From Coprothermobacter platensis DSM 11748 (GTDB taxonomy: Bacteria; Coprothermobacterota; Coprothermobacteria; Coprothermobacterales; Coprothermobacteraceae), in NCBI RefSeq assembly GCF_000378005.1, contig NZ_KB899040.1:733645-797644 (forward strand): DNA of 64,000 bases, written 5' to 3'. Numbering within the stretch: the first letter of the stretch is position 1; each line of letters begins with the position of its first letter. The notes beneath the pieces are model-generated. The model was not told the DNA's origin. It worked only from the letters and a program-made list of their open reading frames with translations, and ran no database searches. This document shows, piece by piece, positions 44,201-54,024 of the stretch. The position numbers and the translations under genes were made by a program.

Positions 44201-47200
44201 GCTTTCTCTACATCCGCAGCGTCATAGAATACAGTGCCATCACCTATAAATGGTCCCTGTAGATCCACTGTTAGGAAATAAGGTCCAATGACTAAATCTT
44301 GTGTTGGAGCTGCCAACGGCTCGCCATGAGCAGGTGACAGTATGTTCAAATGCGAAGACATCAGCAATTTTGCCTCAGCCAAAGCCTGATTAGAAAGTGG
44401 CACATGTACTGCCATTTGGTCACCATCGAAGTCTGCGTTGAAAGGCGGACAAATCATAGGTGGTACCGATATGGCTTTTGAATCAACTAACACAGGCTCA
44501 AATGCTTCTATTGATGGCCTGTGCAGCGTAGGCGCACGGTTCAACAGAACATAATAACCTTTTACAATATCTGCCAAGACTGGCCAGATACGAGAATCGT
44601 AACTCTCAATCATCTTCTTAGCCTGTTTAGCTGTACTCGCAATTTCACGGCGTTGCAGTTCGCCTATGAGCATAGGCTTAAATAATTCTGCTGCCATTAT
44701 TCGTGGTATTCCTGTTTGGTTCAGCTTTAGATCCGGCCCGATCACGATGACAGAACGCCCACTGTAATCAACTCTTTTACCGAGCAAATTCTGTCTGAAT
44801 CGACCTTGTTTCCCGCTAAGTTTGTCAGTAAGTGACTTTAACTGCCTTCCTCTTGAGTCCTTCACAGGTTTGTCTTTTCTACTGTTGTCTATAAGTGCTT
44901 CAACAGCCTCCTGTAAAAGCCTCATTTCGTTTCGGATAATAAGATCCGGAGCTTTTTGTTCTCTAAGCCTTTTCAGTCTCAGATTTCTATTGATGATTCT
45001 TCTGTAAAGTTCATTCAAATCTGAAGATTTTGCTCTCTCATTTTTGTCGAAAATGAGTGGCCTTAAGTCTGGGGGCAAAACAGGTAAAACTTCCAAAACC
45101 ATCCATGAAGGATTCGTTTTACTTCTCAAGAAACCGTTAATAACTTGTAAACGCTTCGTTATCTTTTGTTTCCGTTGTCCCGTTGCTTCGTCAAGCTGTT
45201 CCACTAAATAGCTGACCCAATCTTGTAACTTATCTGGACTGTAGTTTTCTTCCAGTAGTTCCTTTATGGCAGCTCCACCGGTTAACGTTTCCAACAGCGG
45301 CTGCTCATTTCTAAGTATTTCTACATCCATGAGCAAACGATACGCTTCTGCCTCTTCATCACTGAGTAAATCTAAAGCATTCACGCGTGGTGCTACAAAA
45401 GATGTAGAAACCACAAGTTCTTGACTTATCGTTTTAAGTAGTTCTTCGCCATCATCAATCTCAAGTTTATTGAATACTTCCATGGCAAAAGTGTTATCGC
45501 GTATAAAGGCTTCACTCAGAAGAAGCGTAATAATCTGCCAAACTTGTTCTTGAGAGATGGGTCTCAAACTGCGTACTAATCTCAAATCATAGCCTGTAAC
45601 AACTAAATCAGAGTTTTCCTCTAAGTCAGCTCCAAAAACGTGTTTTATTATTTGAAGCGCTCTATCTTTATCATCATTGATGAGAATCTCATAATCTTGC
45701 ACTCGGTCAAGTAAACGGGTCACATCCTTAAGAACCATGGAACAAGCATTGCGAAGTACGTCTTCCATGCTTTGGCCTTCTCTGGGCATAACACTGAAAT
45801 AACCAAAGTTATTGATAACTTCATACCCACCGCCGAGCACTTTATCTATATCTATGTCTTCGAGGCTAAGAGATTTCAAGATAAAGCGAACATCATCTTC
45901 AATAAGGGGACGTTGTTCATCCCATGAAAGGTTACGCTGGTCCAGTACTTCACGAATTTTCTGAACTTCTACAACAAGGTTCTCTAAAGCTAAACCCAAA
46001 CCTCTTGACATTACTTTGTACTTGTTTACTTCGCCCTCTTTGGTTACCGCTTCTGCTCTGTAATAAGGAACCACAGCATAGGCGCCAGAAATGATCTTAG
46101 AAAGTACGTTTTCAAAATCTCCTGTACCCAGAGCAACGCTAATCATCTTACCGAGAAGATATTGCTTATCTGCATTATCAGCAGCAGCCGCAGCTTTACT
46201 TAATAAATCACTACGTTTTAGATTGAATGCTTCAAAGATTTCCGATGCCCAATGGGACATAAAGTTTGAACCGGAAAAATTCTCACCCTTACTATAAAGC
46301 TCAAGTGTTTCTTCAAACGAGAGCCATTTTCCCTTAAAAAACACCGGCTCCTTCAAGCACTGCATAAATTCATCTTTTGTTAAATGCCTTCCAGTAACCA
46401 CAGGGTTACCGGCTATGCGCCTAATATCAGTTGGGAATTTTTCAAGCTGTTCGCCAACGAAGTCCAAGAGAGACTGTTCATGAGCTACCAACGTTGTTAT
46501 ACCTTTTACGCCACTAAGCACATGTTCTTGTTCATTGGGCAAGAGCATCAAATACTGCTCAGGCGTAACGAGCTCAAAGCCCTCTTCACCAAACAAGACA
46601 TAAGCACTGTTTTTCCAAATATCCCTTACAACATCAATAGGTACATCGTACGATTGAGATATTAACTCGTTAAGACGTCTTATAACGTAACTCGCAGTTT
46701 TATAGGTAGAAAGCTGAGTATAAGTTCTTATGTTTTCGGAAAGTAGACCGTAAATATCTCCCAGTACAGCCTCAAGCAAAAGAAGACCAGAGCTAAAATC
46801 TGGAGAACCAGCCAATTCTAACCTATCTGTGGGAATCCCTTGAACATCTGCCACAGATTGGAATATCAGTTTCTGACCAAGGAACCAGAAAGAAAAATCA
46901 AGTGCACGTTCACTGGTCATCACGGTAAGTCTCGGTAAGACGTCTGGACCCGTATCTGTAGCCAAGTTAGAAGTGTAATAGATAACCCTTTCTAGATCTT
47001 TCTGCTTCATATCGACCATGAAACCTAACCTTGACTGTGCGTTTCTAAAGAACCAGGGGTGCACTATGGGTGTACCAAGCTCAATATGACCCATCCGTTC
47101 TCTACGTACAGAACTGCGGGTAACTTCTACACCACAACGTTCACAAACTTGTCCCTCGTACTTTCGTCCTTTGTATTTCCCACAAGCGCATTCGTAATCA

Positions 47201-47355
47201 CGTGTGGGCCCGAATATTTTTTCACAAAACAGACCATCCGGTTCAGGTCTGTTCGTTCTATAGTTAACTGTTTCGCTCTTTTTAACTTCTCCATGGGACA
47301 TTGCCCTTATTTCATCAGGAGACGCCAATCTCACTCTTAGGGCATCAAAATCCAT
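41251..47355 (-). CDS. rpoC: RNA polymerase beta-prime subunit, greatly enlarged
   Basis: Beta-prime carries the catalytic magnesium site. At about 2034 residues it far exceeds B. subtilis (about 1200) and E. coli (1407). Core landmarks are intact: zinc ribbon C56, C58, C71, C74; active-site NADFDGD with D975, D977, D979; bridge and trigger-loop motifs ([20 protein letters not shown]); and second zinc-site cysteines in [11 protein letters not shown]. Three regions are expanded: about 560 residues between 131 and 690, a triplicated module at about 1341-1520, and about 200 extra helical residues between FEARKK (R1591) and INDKH (I1909). The E. coli-type SI3 insert is absent. The first ligand of zinc site 2 is His (H1322) where Cys is usual. 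ATG at 47355 preferred, GTG at 47367 possible; just after rpoB. Confidence 0.97.
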   Translation of the reverse strand: MDFDALRVRLASPDEIRAMSHGEVKKSETVNYRTNRPEPDGLFCEKIFGPTRDYECACGKYKGRKYEGQVCERCGVEVTRSSVRRERMGHIELGTPIVHPWFFRNAQSRLGFMVDMKQKDLERVIYYTSNLATDTGPDVLPRLTVMTSERALDFSFWFLGQKLIFQSVADVQGIPTDRLELAGSPDFSSGLLLLEAVLGDIYGLLSENIRTYTQLSTYKTASYVIRRLNELISQSYDVPIDVVRDIWKNSAYVLFGEEGFELVTPEQYLMLLPNEQEHVLSGVKGITTLVAHEQSLLDFVGEQLEKFPTDIRRIAGNPVVTGRHLTKDEFMQCLKEPVFFKGKWLSFEETLELYSKGENFSGSNFMSHWASEIFEAFNLKRSDLLSKAAAAADNADKQYLLGKMISVALGTGDFENVLSKIISGAYAVVPYYRAEAVTKEGEVNKYKVMSRGLGLALENLVVEVQKIREVLDQRNLSWDEQRPLIEDDVRFILKSLSLEDIDIDKVLGGGYEVINNFGYFSVMPREGQSMEDVLRNACSMVLKDVTRLLDRVQDYEILINDDKDRALQIIKHVFGADLEENSDLVVTGYDLRLVRSLRPISQEQVWQIITLLLSEAFIRDNTFAMEVFNKLEIDDGEELLKTISQELVVSTSFVAPRVNALDLLSDEEAEAYRLLMDVEILRNEQPLLETLTGGAAIKELLEENYSPDKLQDWVSYLVEQLDEATGQRKQKITKRLQVINGFLRSKTNPSWMVLEVLPVLPPDLRPLIFDKNERAKSSDLNELYRRIINRNLRLKRLREQKAPDLIIRNEMRLLQEAVEALIDNSRKDKPVKDSRGRQLKSLTDKLSGKQGRFRQNLLGKRVDYSGRSVIVIGPDLKLNQTGIPRIMAAELFKPMLIGELQRREIASTAKQAKKMIESYDSRIWPVLADIVKGYYVLLNRAPTLHRPSIEAFEPVLVDSKAISVPPMICPPFNADFDGDQMAVHVPLSNQALAEAKLLMSSHLNILSPAHGEPLAAPTQDLVIGPYFLTVDLQGPFIGDGTVFYDAADVEKAWNMGKIDLHAHIWYGPLAETNGDIGQDITNADKNGNTTVGRVIFNHFINERLTENGIQTLPFVNETLTKKTLYNYINDAIDRLGLSDSIYVLDAIKELGFKYATLSGLTISALDLSVVPSKQGLVDEAREKIEKIEEEYNFGRLTVEERYEKIVNIWRDVVDKVTDSLNDYFSESDHLYMMFTSGARGNKDQVRQLVGLRGLMADPTGKIIEYPIIDSLLEGLTIQEYFVSTHGARKGQADTALKTADAGYLTRRLVDVVQSVTITEDDHSVVSVGPNTYDNVATALVGRFAEEDIRLPGMDDPVVRKGQVIGLEEAQLIAEAGIEVLIRRDMELVRIEDLLDPDNFVYGLNHARFVLPGELRIGNEVIDKGTNVAPSLAYRLKELGVEELIVKREEGLLVRDLEATDGSIISELGGRIWGRFAAEDIKDPATGEILVKAGQEIMAQDAQRIDKAGVKAVRIHSPITCLSDDGICVTCYGRDLSRRRLVEKGESVGVVAAQSIGEPGTQLTLRTFHTGGVAGEDITGGLPRVEELFEARKKNALTDIVLPLQDFFTVFDGADEKIERYVSNAMESFVGELDNVLKAHLNDVNDPMAAKDLKKVVRTWFNDLGALLSQKLSEIRHELLQSYDWNGLELSALRRSNEKVEQLYDLLDQKASEFERLFLDALRKASLEEHIGSLSGHFHEKLNNVLTTLRSELSIVPWYVGLATGIKGADEADLKNFYAGYVDLMRTGDVDFAFDIDAKRPTKKSKLLAMAPMGGVVHDIFTVVDHGQELFTIIVVKQDNGYGAFVTNAESRKLRIRNDDKESKYIFPGYRLIFDSIDASLLLRAFGHDAACDYLIGEIKSVYASQKVEINDKHFEVVLKQMFSKVVVDESGDSVEMLPGDVVDWFDYEQEVRYWTMQGKKAPKGRRVCMGVTKVSKSSKSWLAAASFQETPQVLVDAAIAGKVDKLKGLKENVIIARRIPAGTGIYKEEDFIIE

Positions 47356-47363
47356 ACCTTGCC

Positions 47364-50300
47364 TCACTCCTCTTCAGTGGTGAACTTCGGTAGAGACACA
47401 CCAGGTATCTCCAAAGCCTTTTCTTTTTTCTCCGTTTCCACTTTCTCGACCATGAATCCCAAGGATTTCAGTTCAAGTTCAAGTACCTTAAACGATTCAG
47501 GCAGTTGAGGTGGTTCCAATGGTTGATTGCGCGTTAAAGAAATATAAGCTTTCTTTCTCCCTTCAACATCATCGGATTTGACTGTGAGCATTTCCTGAAG
47601 AACATAGCTGGCACCATAGGCTTCTAATGCCCAAACTTCCATTTCTCCAAGCCTCTGGCCACCAAAATGCGCTCTTCCTCCAAGCGGCTGCTGTGTAACC
47701 AGTGCATAGTCGCCAGTAGAACGCGCATGCCATTTGTCTTCAACCATGTGAATTAACTTCATCATGTACATATAACCAACAGTTATTTCAGAAAGGAATT
47801 CTTCTCCTGTTCTGCCATCGCGGAGAACTACCTTCCCGTCTTCTGGAAGTCCTGCCTCTTTTAATAAATCATGAACACCATCCACGCCAAGCTTGCTAAA
47901 GATAGGAACTTCCACTTTAAACCCAAGCACCTTTGCAGCTAATCCCAGATGAAGTTCTAAAAGCTGTCCAATATTCATCCTTGAAGGAACACCCAGCGGG
48001 TTCAAAACAATATCTACAGGTCTACCATCAGGAAGGAAAGGCATATCCTCTTCCGGTAAAACACGGGACACAACACCTTTGTTTCCGTGCCTTCCTGACA
48101 TCTTGTCACCTGCTTGAACCTTCCTCTTTTGAGCAACGAAAACCTTAACAGCTTTTATTTTGCCTGTTTCACTACTACGAAGAACTTGAGTATCAACAAC
48201 AATTCCACCTTCCGCCGGTGGCACTCTTAAGGATGTATCTTTTACTTTATCTAACTTCTCACCAAAAATTGCACTTAATAGCTTTGTTTCAATAGACTTA
48301 TCTTCTTCCTCTTTTGGTGTGACTTTTCCCACAAGAATATCTCCAGGCTTAACCTCCGTACCCACCATCACAATACCCGTATCAGGATCAAGATACTTCT
48401 TTTCTTGTTCCGATACGGAATCTGGTAAGTCGTAGGTTATTTCCTCTGATCTACCTCTACTTAATTCGGCCACTTCCACCATATACTCGCGAATATGTAC
48501 AGATGTGAATACATCATCTTTAACTAAACGTTTACTTATCAGTATGGCATCCTCGTAGTTATACCCTTCCCAAGGCATAAATGCAACCAAGATATTGCGT
48601 CCTAATGCCAACTCTCCACCATCAGAAGTTATTGATTCTGCAAGTACGTCACCTTGCTTAATAGTCTGGCCTTGCTTTACTTTAGGTCTGAAATGTATAA
48701 CTGTATCCTGATTTGTCCTATCAAAAACGCGTAATTTGTAAACTTTTTCGTAGCCATCTTTTGTAGCCAAACGAACTTCCTTGCCATCTACGTAGGAAAT
48801 CGTACCATCTTGCTCCGCCCGTATAACATAACCTAAAGACTGAACAACTTCTTTTTCCATGCCTGTGGCCACAATAGGTGACTCCGCATTAATAAGCGGC
48901 ACTGCTTGCCTTTGCATGTTAGATCCCATTAGTGCTCTTATGGCGTCATCGGATTCAAGAAATGGCACTAAAGAAGCCGATATGGAGAAGGGTTGCGTCA
49001 CATTTACATCCATAAAAGTTATATCTTCTTTGTCGACCTCAACCCATTGCCCTTTATGACGAGCCAATATGCGATCAGGAGCGATGTTTCTTCCCTCCAT
49101 GGGAGTGTCAGCTGGAATAATATATTCTTTTTCTTCTTCCAAAGCATCCATCCATATAACGTCATCTGTGACTTGTCCCTTAACCACACGTCGATATGGC
49201 GTTATCAAGAAACCATACTCATTCAAGCGAGAATAGGTTGCCAATGAAAGGATTAATCCTATGTTCTGACCTTCTGGCGTCTCTATAGGGCACAAACGTC
49301 CGTAGTGCGTATGGTGGACATCTCTTACTTCAATACTTGCATGCTCTCTGCTAAGTCCACCTCTGCCCATAGCTGTTACGCGTCGCTTGTGGGTAATTTC
49401 AGTCAACGGGTTAGTATATTCCAGTAATTGATGTACCTCAGATGGGTTTACAAAGCGCCAAACAAACTGTGTCAATATGTTTTGCGCAAGCACTCTGTGA
49501 AGCTTTAACTCTGGTTCTTTCTGTTCGTTAATCATTTCATCACGAGCCGTTTTTACGAGCCTTTCAAAAGCACTTGCAAAAATTTCATAATAAAGCTCAC
49601 CTATGGCGCGAACACGCCTATTGCTCAAGTGGTCTATGTCATCCGGCATTGCCGCTCCAATAGAATAAGCCAGCAATATGCCACCAAGTTCGGCGAGCAT
49701 TTCATCGGTGAGAGATTCCTCCACCTTTATGCCGTACCTGTGTTCTATGTGGTATGCACCCACACGACCTATTTGATTACGTTTAGGATCAAATAGAAGT
49801 TGTCTAAAGCGCCTTTCAGCTTCCCTATCGGAGAGTGTTTCTGCTGTTCTTCTCTTTTCTAATTCAACAAAAGCACTTCCTTGAAAATACTTCTTCACAG
49901 GTACTTGAAGAGTTATAAAGTCAGAATTCTTCCTTATGTTCTTAACGATTTCAGGATCCAGTGCTTCACCTTTCAGGCTTTGCCCGTCGACTTCAATATC
50001 TTCATCAATAATCCATCCCTCATATGTCTTCATCTGACCCCTAACGGGAACTTTTACACGTAAATCGTACTTTCCAGACTTAACCATGGGAATGACGTAT
50101 GATTTAAATAAAGTCTCGACATCCCTTGTGCTGAGAGGTGTATTAGCTCGCACAACCACGGTTCCATCTTTGTCTAATACGTCTTCGATTAATTCTGTTT
50201 CGCGTAATGTAGAGACAATTTGATCCCACACAGTGGAAACCGTATATATGTTTACGGAAGTATCACCGTCTATAGTCTTGTCTATCAAAATTTTTAAATT

Positions 50301-51245
50301 TTCTTCAACAATACTCTTGAATATGTCCAGTATTTCAAGCCCCTCATATTGAGAAGCGTAAGATTCCGCTATTTCGTCTAAAACACTTTCTACGTTGTAT
50401 TCTTCAAGCCTTTCCAATAACTGCTCATCAACGCCGAGATTCTCCAGAGTGTTCTTGAATTCACTTACAGTTTGAGCAGTAGTAGGCAGATAACCACGCA
50501 AATAATTGAAATAAGAAAGAAGGTTTTGAGTAACAAAGTTCTTCTTGTTATCGAATGAAGCATCCGTTAAGAAAAACTCTGTCCACTTCAACGCACTTTC
50601 ATTAAAACGCGCCCTTATCTCGTCATCAGACATGTATCCGAGAGCTCTCAGATATGTTGCCATATTGAGCTTTTTAGAACGCCTATCAAGAATCATATTA
50701 AGTGGGTTTTTGCCATCATATTCAATATCTATCCACGTTCCGCGCTGTGGAATAAGAGATATCCGCTTAAGTCCTCCGTCAGCTTCAAGATATATGCCTG
50801 GAGATCTAACTAATTGATTCAATGTCACTCTTCTTGAGCCATTTACAATGAAGTCGCCTGAATCAGTCATCCATGGTATTCTCTTCCCCAAGACGTGTTC
50901 TTTTTCCACGATTTCCCCTGTTTCGCTATTGTAGATACGAACCTTTACTACAAGCCTTTTTGCAAATGTGGCATGCTCTCTAATAGCGTCTTCAGGAGTT
51001 TCTATGGGGTTACCCGTTTCATCAGCTACATCATTCTCAAAATAGAAATCCAATATGTCAATGCGCCAACGTCCCTTACTATCTTCGATAGGAAAATATG
51101 TCTGAAACAGCTCCCGCAAACCTTCGTTGATGAACCAGTTCCAGGAATTCTTTTTTGCTTCTAAAAAATCTGGGTAAGGAACTTCGCTTAGCGTTGGCTT
51201 ACTTACTTTGCTGCTGACTTCCCATATTTTTTTTCTGGCAGTCAA
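47364..51245 (-). CDS. rpoB: RNA polymerase beta subunit
   Basis: Beta forms one pincer and the rifampicin pocket of RNA polymerase. The 1293-residue protein has [14 protein letters not shown], the fork-loop region [43 protein letters not shown] and the C-terminal [18 protein letters not shown]. In the rifampicin region, positions matching E. coli D516 and S531 are Glu and Thr here. TTG start at 51245 with GGAGGG 10 bases upstream; a nearby ATG is out of frame. A clear promoter lies at 51280-51308. rplJ and rplL, normally just upstream, are not here. Confidence 0.97.
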   Translation of the reverse strand: MTARKKIWEVSSKVSKPTLSEVPYPDFLEAKKNSWNWFINEGLRELFQTYFPIEDSKGRWRIDILDFYFENDVADETGNPIETPEDAIREHATFAKRLVVKVRIYNSETGEIVEKEHVLGKRIPWMTDSGDFIVNGSRRVTLNQLVRSPGIYLEADGGLKRISLIPQRGTWIDIEYDGKNPLNMILDRRSKKLNMATYLRALGYMSDDEIRARFNESALKWTEFFLTDASFDNKKNFVTQNLLSYFNYLRGYLPTTAQTVSEFKNTLENLGVDEQLLERLEEYNVESVLDEIAESYASQYEGLEILDIFKSIVEENLKILIDKTIDGDTSVNIYTVSTVWDQIVSTLRETELIEDVLDKDGTVVVRANTPLSTRDVETLFKSYVIPMVKSGKYDLRVKVPVRGQMKTYEGWIIDEDIEVDGQSLKGEALDPEIVKNIRKNSDFITLQVPVKKYFQGSAFVELEKRRTAETLSDREAERRFRQLLFDPKRNQIGRVGAYHIEHRYGIKVEESLTDEMLAELGGILLAYSIGAAMPDDIDHLSNRRVRAIGELYYEIFASAFERLVKTARDEMINEQKEPELKLHRVLAQNILTQFVWRFVNPSEVHQLLEYTNPLTEITHKRRVTAMGRGGLSREHASIEVRDVHHTHYGRLCPIETPEGQNIGLILSLATYSRLNEYGFLITPYRRVVKGQVTDDVIWMDALEEEKEYIIPADTPMEGRNIAPDRILARHKGQWVEVDKEDITFMDVNVTQPFSISASLVPFLESDDAIRALMGSNMQRQAVPLINAESPIVATGMEKEVVQSLGYVIRAEQDGTISYVDGKEVRLATKDGYEKVYKLRVFDRTNQDTVIHFRPKVKQGQTIKQGDVLAESITSDGGELALGRNILVAFMPWEGYNYEDAILISKRLVKDDVFTSVHIREYMVEVAELSRGRSEEITYDLPDSVSEQEKKYLDPDTGIVMVGTEVKPGDILVGKVTPKEEEDKSIETKLLSAIFGEKLDKVKDTSLRVPPAEGGIVVDTQVLRSSETGKIKAVKVFVAQKRKVQAGDKMSGRHGNKGVVSRVLPEEDMPFLPDGRPVDIVLNPLGVPSRMNIGQLLELHLGLAAKVLGFKVEVPIFSKLGVDGVHDLLKEAGLPEDGKVVLRDGRTGEEFLSEITVGYMYMMKLIHMVEDKWHARSTGDYALVTQQPLGGRAHFGGQRLGEMEVWALEAYGASYVLQEMLTVKSDDVEGRKKAYISLTRNQPLEPPQLPESFKVLELELKSLGFMVEKVETEKKEKALEIPGVSLPKFTTEEE

Positions 51246-51279
51246 ATCGCATCACCCTCCATAGAAGTGCCAATTTAAG

Positions 51280-51308
51280 ATTATATCACGCAGTAGTCCC
51301 CCAGTAAA
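51280..51308 (-). promoter_or_regulatory. Promoter of rpoB
   Basis: On the minus strand TTTACT (51303-51308), a 17-base spacer and a perfect TATAAT (51280-51285) precede rpoB; the start would be near 51273, about 28 bases before the TTG codon. It is probably the main promoter for the rpoB-to-truA chain. Confidence 0.7.
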
Positions 51309-51329
51309 TAGCTTCTTAAAACAAATGTT

Positions 51330-51337
51330 AAAAAAAA
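51330..51337 (-). terminator. U-tract directly after tRNA-Glu(TTC)
   Basis: Eight T residues (minus strand) follow the encoded CCA of tRNA-Glu with no spacing. The T arm or acceptor stem just upstream could act as the terminator hairpin. Termination here would separate the tRNA cluster from rpoB. Inferred from layout. Confidence 0.4.
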
Positions 51338-51413
51338 TGGTGGCCCCAGGGGGATTCGAACCCCCGCCTCCACCTTGAAAGGGTGATGTCCTAGGCCTCT
51401 AGACGATAGGGCC
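51338..51413 (-). tRNA. tRNA-Glu (anticodon TTC)
   Basis: The 76-base gene has an encoded CCA, acceptor GGCCCTA pairing with TGGGGCC (one G-U), and anticodon loop CTTTCAA giving TTC. It is the last of a four-tRNA cluster Gln-Glu-Met-Glu. Confidence 0.96.
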
Positions 51414-51418
51414 ACTAC

Positions 51419-51494
51419 TGGTGGGGCCGCCAGGAATCGAACCTGGAACCTTCCGGTTATGAGCCGGTGGCTCTGCCAATTGAGCTACGGCCCC
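51419..51494 (-). tRNA. tRNA with CAT anticodon (elongator Met, or Ile2)
   Basis: The 76-base gene has an encoded CCA, acceptor GGGGCCG pairing with CGGCCCC and anticodon loop CTCATAA giving CAT. The initiator features (C1-A72 mismatch, GGG/CCC anticodon stem) are missing, so it is not tRNA-fMet. Elongator Met is most likely, but a lysidine-modified Ile tRNA cannot be excluded by eye. Confidence 0.93.
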
Positions 51495-51496
51495 AC

Positions 51497-51571
51497 TGGT
51501 AGCCTCGGCGGGAATCGGACCCGCACCACCGGGTTGAGAGCCCGGTATACTAACCACTATACGACGAGGCC
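51497..51571 (-). tRNA. tRNA-Glu (anticodon CTC)
   Basis: The 75-base gene has an encoded CCA, acceptor GGCCTCG pairing with CGAGGCT (G1-U72 wobble), and anticodon loop CTCTCAA giving CTC, which reads GAG. The D arm GTATAGTGGTTAGTATAC is typical of Glu. With the TTC gene at 51338, both Glu isoacceptors occur together. Confidence 0.94.
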
Positions 51572-51577
51572 ACCTAC

Positions 51578-51652
51578 TGGCTGGGGGAGGTGGATTTGAA
51601 CCACCATTGCAGGATCCAGAGTCCCGTGTCCTGCCCGTTAGACGATCCCCCA
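51578..51652 (-). tRNA. tRNA-Gln (anticodon CTG)
   Basis: The 75-base gene has an encoded CCA, acceptor TGGGGGA pairing with TCCCCCA, and anticodon loop CTCTGGA giving CTG, which reads CAG. The U1-A72 start is typical of tRNA-Gln. It is first in the cluster, just after the promoter. Confidence 0.95.
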
Positions 51653-51664
51653 ACGAGCATAGTT

Positions 51665-51694
51665 ATTATAGCATAGTGAAAGGACTGGTGTAAA
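51665..51694 (-). promoter_or_regulatory. Promoter of the Gln-Glu-Met-Glu tRNA cluster
   Basis: On the minus strand TTTACA (51689-51694), an 18-base spacer and TATAAT (51665-51670) sit just upstream of tRNA-Gln, with a start expected near 51658. It is a good consensus match. Confidence 0.72.
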
Positions 51695-51742
51695 GAACAT
51701 TAGAGAAAGAAACTCATACATCAGCTTCATCCTTTATACATG

Positions 51743-51792
51743 ACTTTGCAGGAGGCCAAGAACCATCTTAATCTTTCAGCCTCCTGCAAAGT
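51743..51792 (-). other. 14-bp perfect inverted repeat just after cstA
   Basis: ACTTTGCAGGAGGC (51743-51756) and GCCTCCTGCAAAGT (51779-51792) are perfect reverse complements with a 22-base loop, beginning 2 bases after the cstA stop. It may end cstA transcription or protect its 3' end, but no U-tract follows on the minus strand, so it is not a standard intrinsic terminator. Confidence 0.6.
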
Positions 51793-51794
51793 TC

Positions 51795-53414
51795 TTACCC
51801 GTGTTTCCTAACCAATGCACCCCATGCTTCAACCACTAACCAAATCGCTAGTATGATGAGTACGATTCCAACTATGGCCAAAGGCAACGTAGAAATTTTC
51901 GAAATGTTCGCACTAACAAGGAGGAATAATGCCGCCATCGTAGTAACAATCATAAACACCATAGGAATGGTGGTAAACCATGCAGATTTGTGCAGACCTT
52001 TTATTATCCATGCAGTTACAGCCAACAGTGCGAGCCCAGCAAGAAGCTGATTAGCCGAACCAAAAACTGGCCAAATTACAGACCATACAGGCTGATCACC
52101 AACATGCATGAATACCAGCGCAAGCACAGCCAACAACGTTATGAAAGTGGCCGCATAGCGATTTAATCTGTTTCCAGTCAATTCCTGCAATTGGAAACGC
52201 CCGAGTCTCGTAGCTGTGTCTAAAGTAGTGAGTATGAATGTGTTTATGGTAAACATGCCGAAAGAGATACCAACCTTTTCAGGCAAACCGAATAATGACC
52301 AAAACTTGGAAAACCCTACTCCAAAAGTATACTGAGGATTTGCTGCGGCGCCTTCCGGCCCGATGATTTTACCCGCCATCATCACAGTTATCAATGCGAT
52401 GACAGCAACCACGCCCTCGAGAAGCATACCGCCGTAACCGATAAGTTTTGCATCTTTCTCAGCCCGCAATTGCTTTGCAGTAGTGCCACTTCCTACAAGC
52501 GAGTGAAAGCCACTTATCGCACCGCAGGCAATTGTGATAAAAAGCATGGGCCATAGGTAATTGTTGCCACCAGCATACCAACCTTTATAAGCGCTCAAAT
52601 TCACCGTAAGCATTTTCCCGCCGAATAAAACACCTACAGATGCGATTATCACTGCAAAATACAGAAACCAAGAGGAGAGATAATCTCGCGGCTGTAAAAG
52701 GATCCAAACAGGAAGAACTGAAGCAAGGAAGATGTACACGATGAGAATGATGCGCCAGTTGGTAGCGCTTAGAGAAAACACCGACTGGACCCAGGGTGAA
52801 CTATTTCCAAAGAAAACAGCACCGATCACAAATGGCAGGCATATAATAGTTGACCAAAGAATAGATAAGTGCAAACGATATACCAAGAGCCCAAATATAA
52901 TTGCCAGAACAATGTAAAAAAAACCGCTGAATGCTACTGCAGGATCTCCAGCGAAAGAAATAGCGCACAGTTCAAGAAAATCTGCCACCACAAGTACAAG
53001 CGTGAGCCACGCAAATAAGTTAAAAAGCACCTTCGCCCTAGGCCCAACATATTCATTTACCAATTCGCCAATACTGAGCCCTTTGTGTCTGATAGAGCCT
53101 ACAATAGAGCCAAAGTCGTGAACAGCCCCAAAGAAAATAGAACCCACCACTATCCATAGATAGGCAGGTAACCAGCCAAAAAGACTGGCAGCAGTTATAG
53201 GACCAACGATAGGCCCTGCTCCTGCGATACTTGAAAAGTGATGGCCGAGAAGAATCATAGGGTGAGTAGGAACATAATCAATACCGTCATAAAGTTCCAC
53301 TGATGGCGTTTTTCTGCTGTTATCCAGCTGGTACACCCGCTCTTGATAGCCACCGTAAAAGATGTATGCAAGTACAAAAGAGACGATGGCTACCAGAAAT
53401 AATGTCAATGCCAT
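51795..53414 (-). CDS. cstA: CstA-family carbon starvation protein (peptide/pyruvate transporter)
   Basis: CstA proteins are multi-span inner-membrane transporters linked to peptide uptake in E. coli, with pyruvate uptake shown for relatives. The 539-residue protein has more than a dozen hydrophobic segments and the family motifs HHFSSIAGAGPIVGP and GTTAKQL. It is shorter than E. coli CstA (about 700). The second gene of its operon is probably itself: an unknown gene ends 34 bases upstream. Peptide or organic-acid uptake would suit the amino-acid-degrading genes nearby. Confidence 0.92.
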   Translation of the reverse strand: MALTLFLVAIVSFVLAYIFYGGYQERVYQLDNSRKTPSVELYDGIDYVPTHPMILLGHHFSSIAGAGPIVGPITAASLFGWLPAYLWIVVGSIFFGAVHDFGSIVGSIRHKGLSIGELVNEYVGPRAKVLFNLFAWLTLVLVVADFLELCAISFAGDPAVAFSGFFYIVLAIIFGLLVYRLHLSILWSTIICLPFVIGAVFFGNSSPWVQSVFSLSATNWRIILIVYIFLASVLPVWILLQPRDYLSSWFLYFAVIIASVGVLFGGKMLTVNLSAYKGWYAGGNNYLWPMLFITIACGAISGFHSLVGSGTTAKQLRAEKDAKLIGYGGMLLEGVVAVIALITVMMAGKIIGPEGAAANPQYTFGVGFSKFWSLFGLPEKVGISFGMFTINTFILTTLDTATRLGRFQLQELTGNRLNRYAATFITLLAVLALVFMHVGDQPVWSVIWPVFGSANQLLAGLALLAVTAWIIKGLHKSAWFTTIPMVFMIVTTMAALFLLVSANISKISTLPLAIVGIVLIILAIWLVVEAWGALVRKHG

Positions 53415-53448
53415 TTAAAACTCACCTCCCCTTTATAAAGAAAGTAAT

Positions 53449-53865
53449 CTATTTGCCAAGACCTTCGCCGGAAGGTCTTATAGCCTCTCTTAGTTCTCTT
53501 CTCATATCTTCGAATATCTTTTCTTCACCAAGAAGAAATCCCACGTATGCCCAACCTTTCAAACCAAACGCAAATGATTTTCTTAACATACTGCCTTTAC
53601 CAAAAAGCAAAAAGCGCTGTGTCATCACATCGGGTACGGGTTTGACAAATGGCATAAGTGTTTCCATAGTAAGATCAGGTACGATAAAATCCAACAATTT
53701 ATAATCAGCTATGTTGCCCAAAATGCCTGATTTTTGCATGATTAAAACGCGCCGATATATACAGTGCGTTCCTAAATTGTAACGTTCGTAATAGAATTTT
53801 CTGAGAACATCCTCATCTATTACAGGAACCTGTAAATCCCACGGGTTTTCCCCCTTACCAGTCAC
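53449..53865 (-). CDS. Hypothetical protein upstream of cstA
   Basis: I do not recognise this 138-residue protein. It has no clear signal peptide or membrane span; it is mixed in charge with conserved-looking aromatic segments (LRKFYYERYNLGTHC, VMTQRFLLFGKGSMLRKSF, GLKGWAYVGFLLGEE). The GTG at 53865 is chosen because GAGGGG lies 7 bases upstream; a longer frame from a TTG at 53901 would include the likely promoter. It precedes cstA by 34 bases on the same strand, so it may be a partner or regulator of CstA, but that is only context. Confidence 0.7.
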   Translation of the reverse strand: MTGKGENPWDLQVPVIDEDVLRKFYYERYNLGTHCIYRRVLIMQKSGILGNIADYKLLDFIVPDLTMETLMPFVKPVPDVMTQRFLLFGKGSMLRKSFAFGLKGWAYVGFLLGEEKIFEDMRRELREAIRPSGEGLGK

Positions 53866-53886
53866 TTTTATTCCCCTCTTAACCGC

Positions 53887-53892
53887 ATTATA
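53887..53892 (-). promoter_or_regulatory. Candidate -10 element of the cstA operon
   Basis: A TATAAT on the minus strand with a poor -35 (TTAGTT, 17-base spacer). The predicted start near 53880 lies between the two candidate start codons of the downstream gene and supports the shorter one. Confidence 0.4.
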
Positions 53893-54024
53893 CACCAACA
53901 AAGATAATAAACTAATATATATTTAGCTGATGTATGGGCATGGGTTTTTCGTGGTAGTTATTGTACTGAGCATGAGGCATGTAAACACGCAGAAAGTGGT
54001 AATTCATACAGGAGGTGATCTATT

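Noticed and set aside
45276-46965. An intein in beta-prime
   Set aside because: No Cys/Ser splice start, no HN-Cys/Ser/Thr end and no homing-endonuclease motif were seen; the site is a known insertion point of the subunit.
51399-51653. 84-codon minus-strand frame over the Met, Glu and Gln tRNA genes
   Set aside because: It coincides with tRNA genes and its product shows only translated tRNA motifs.
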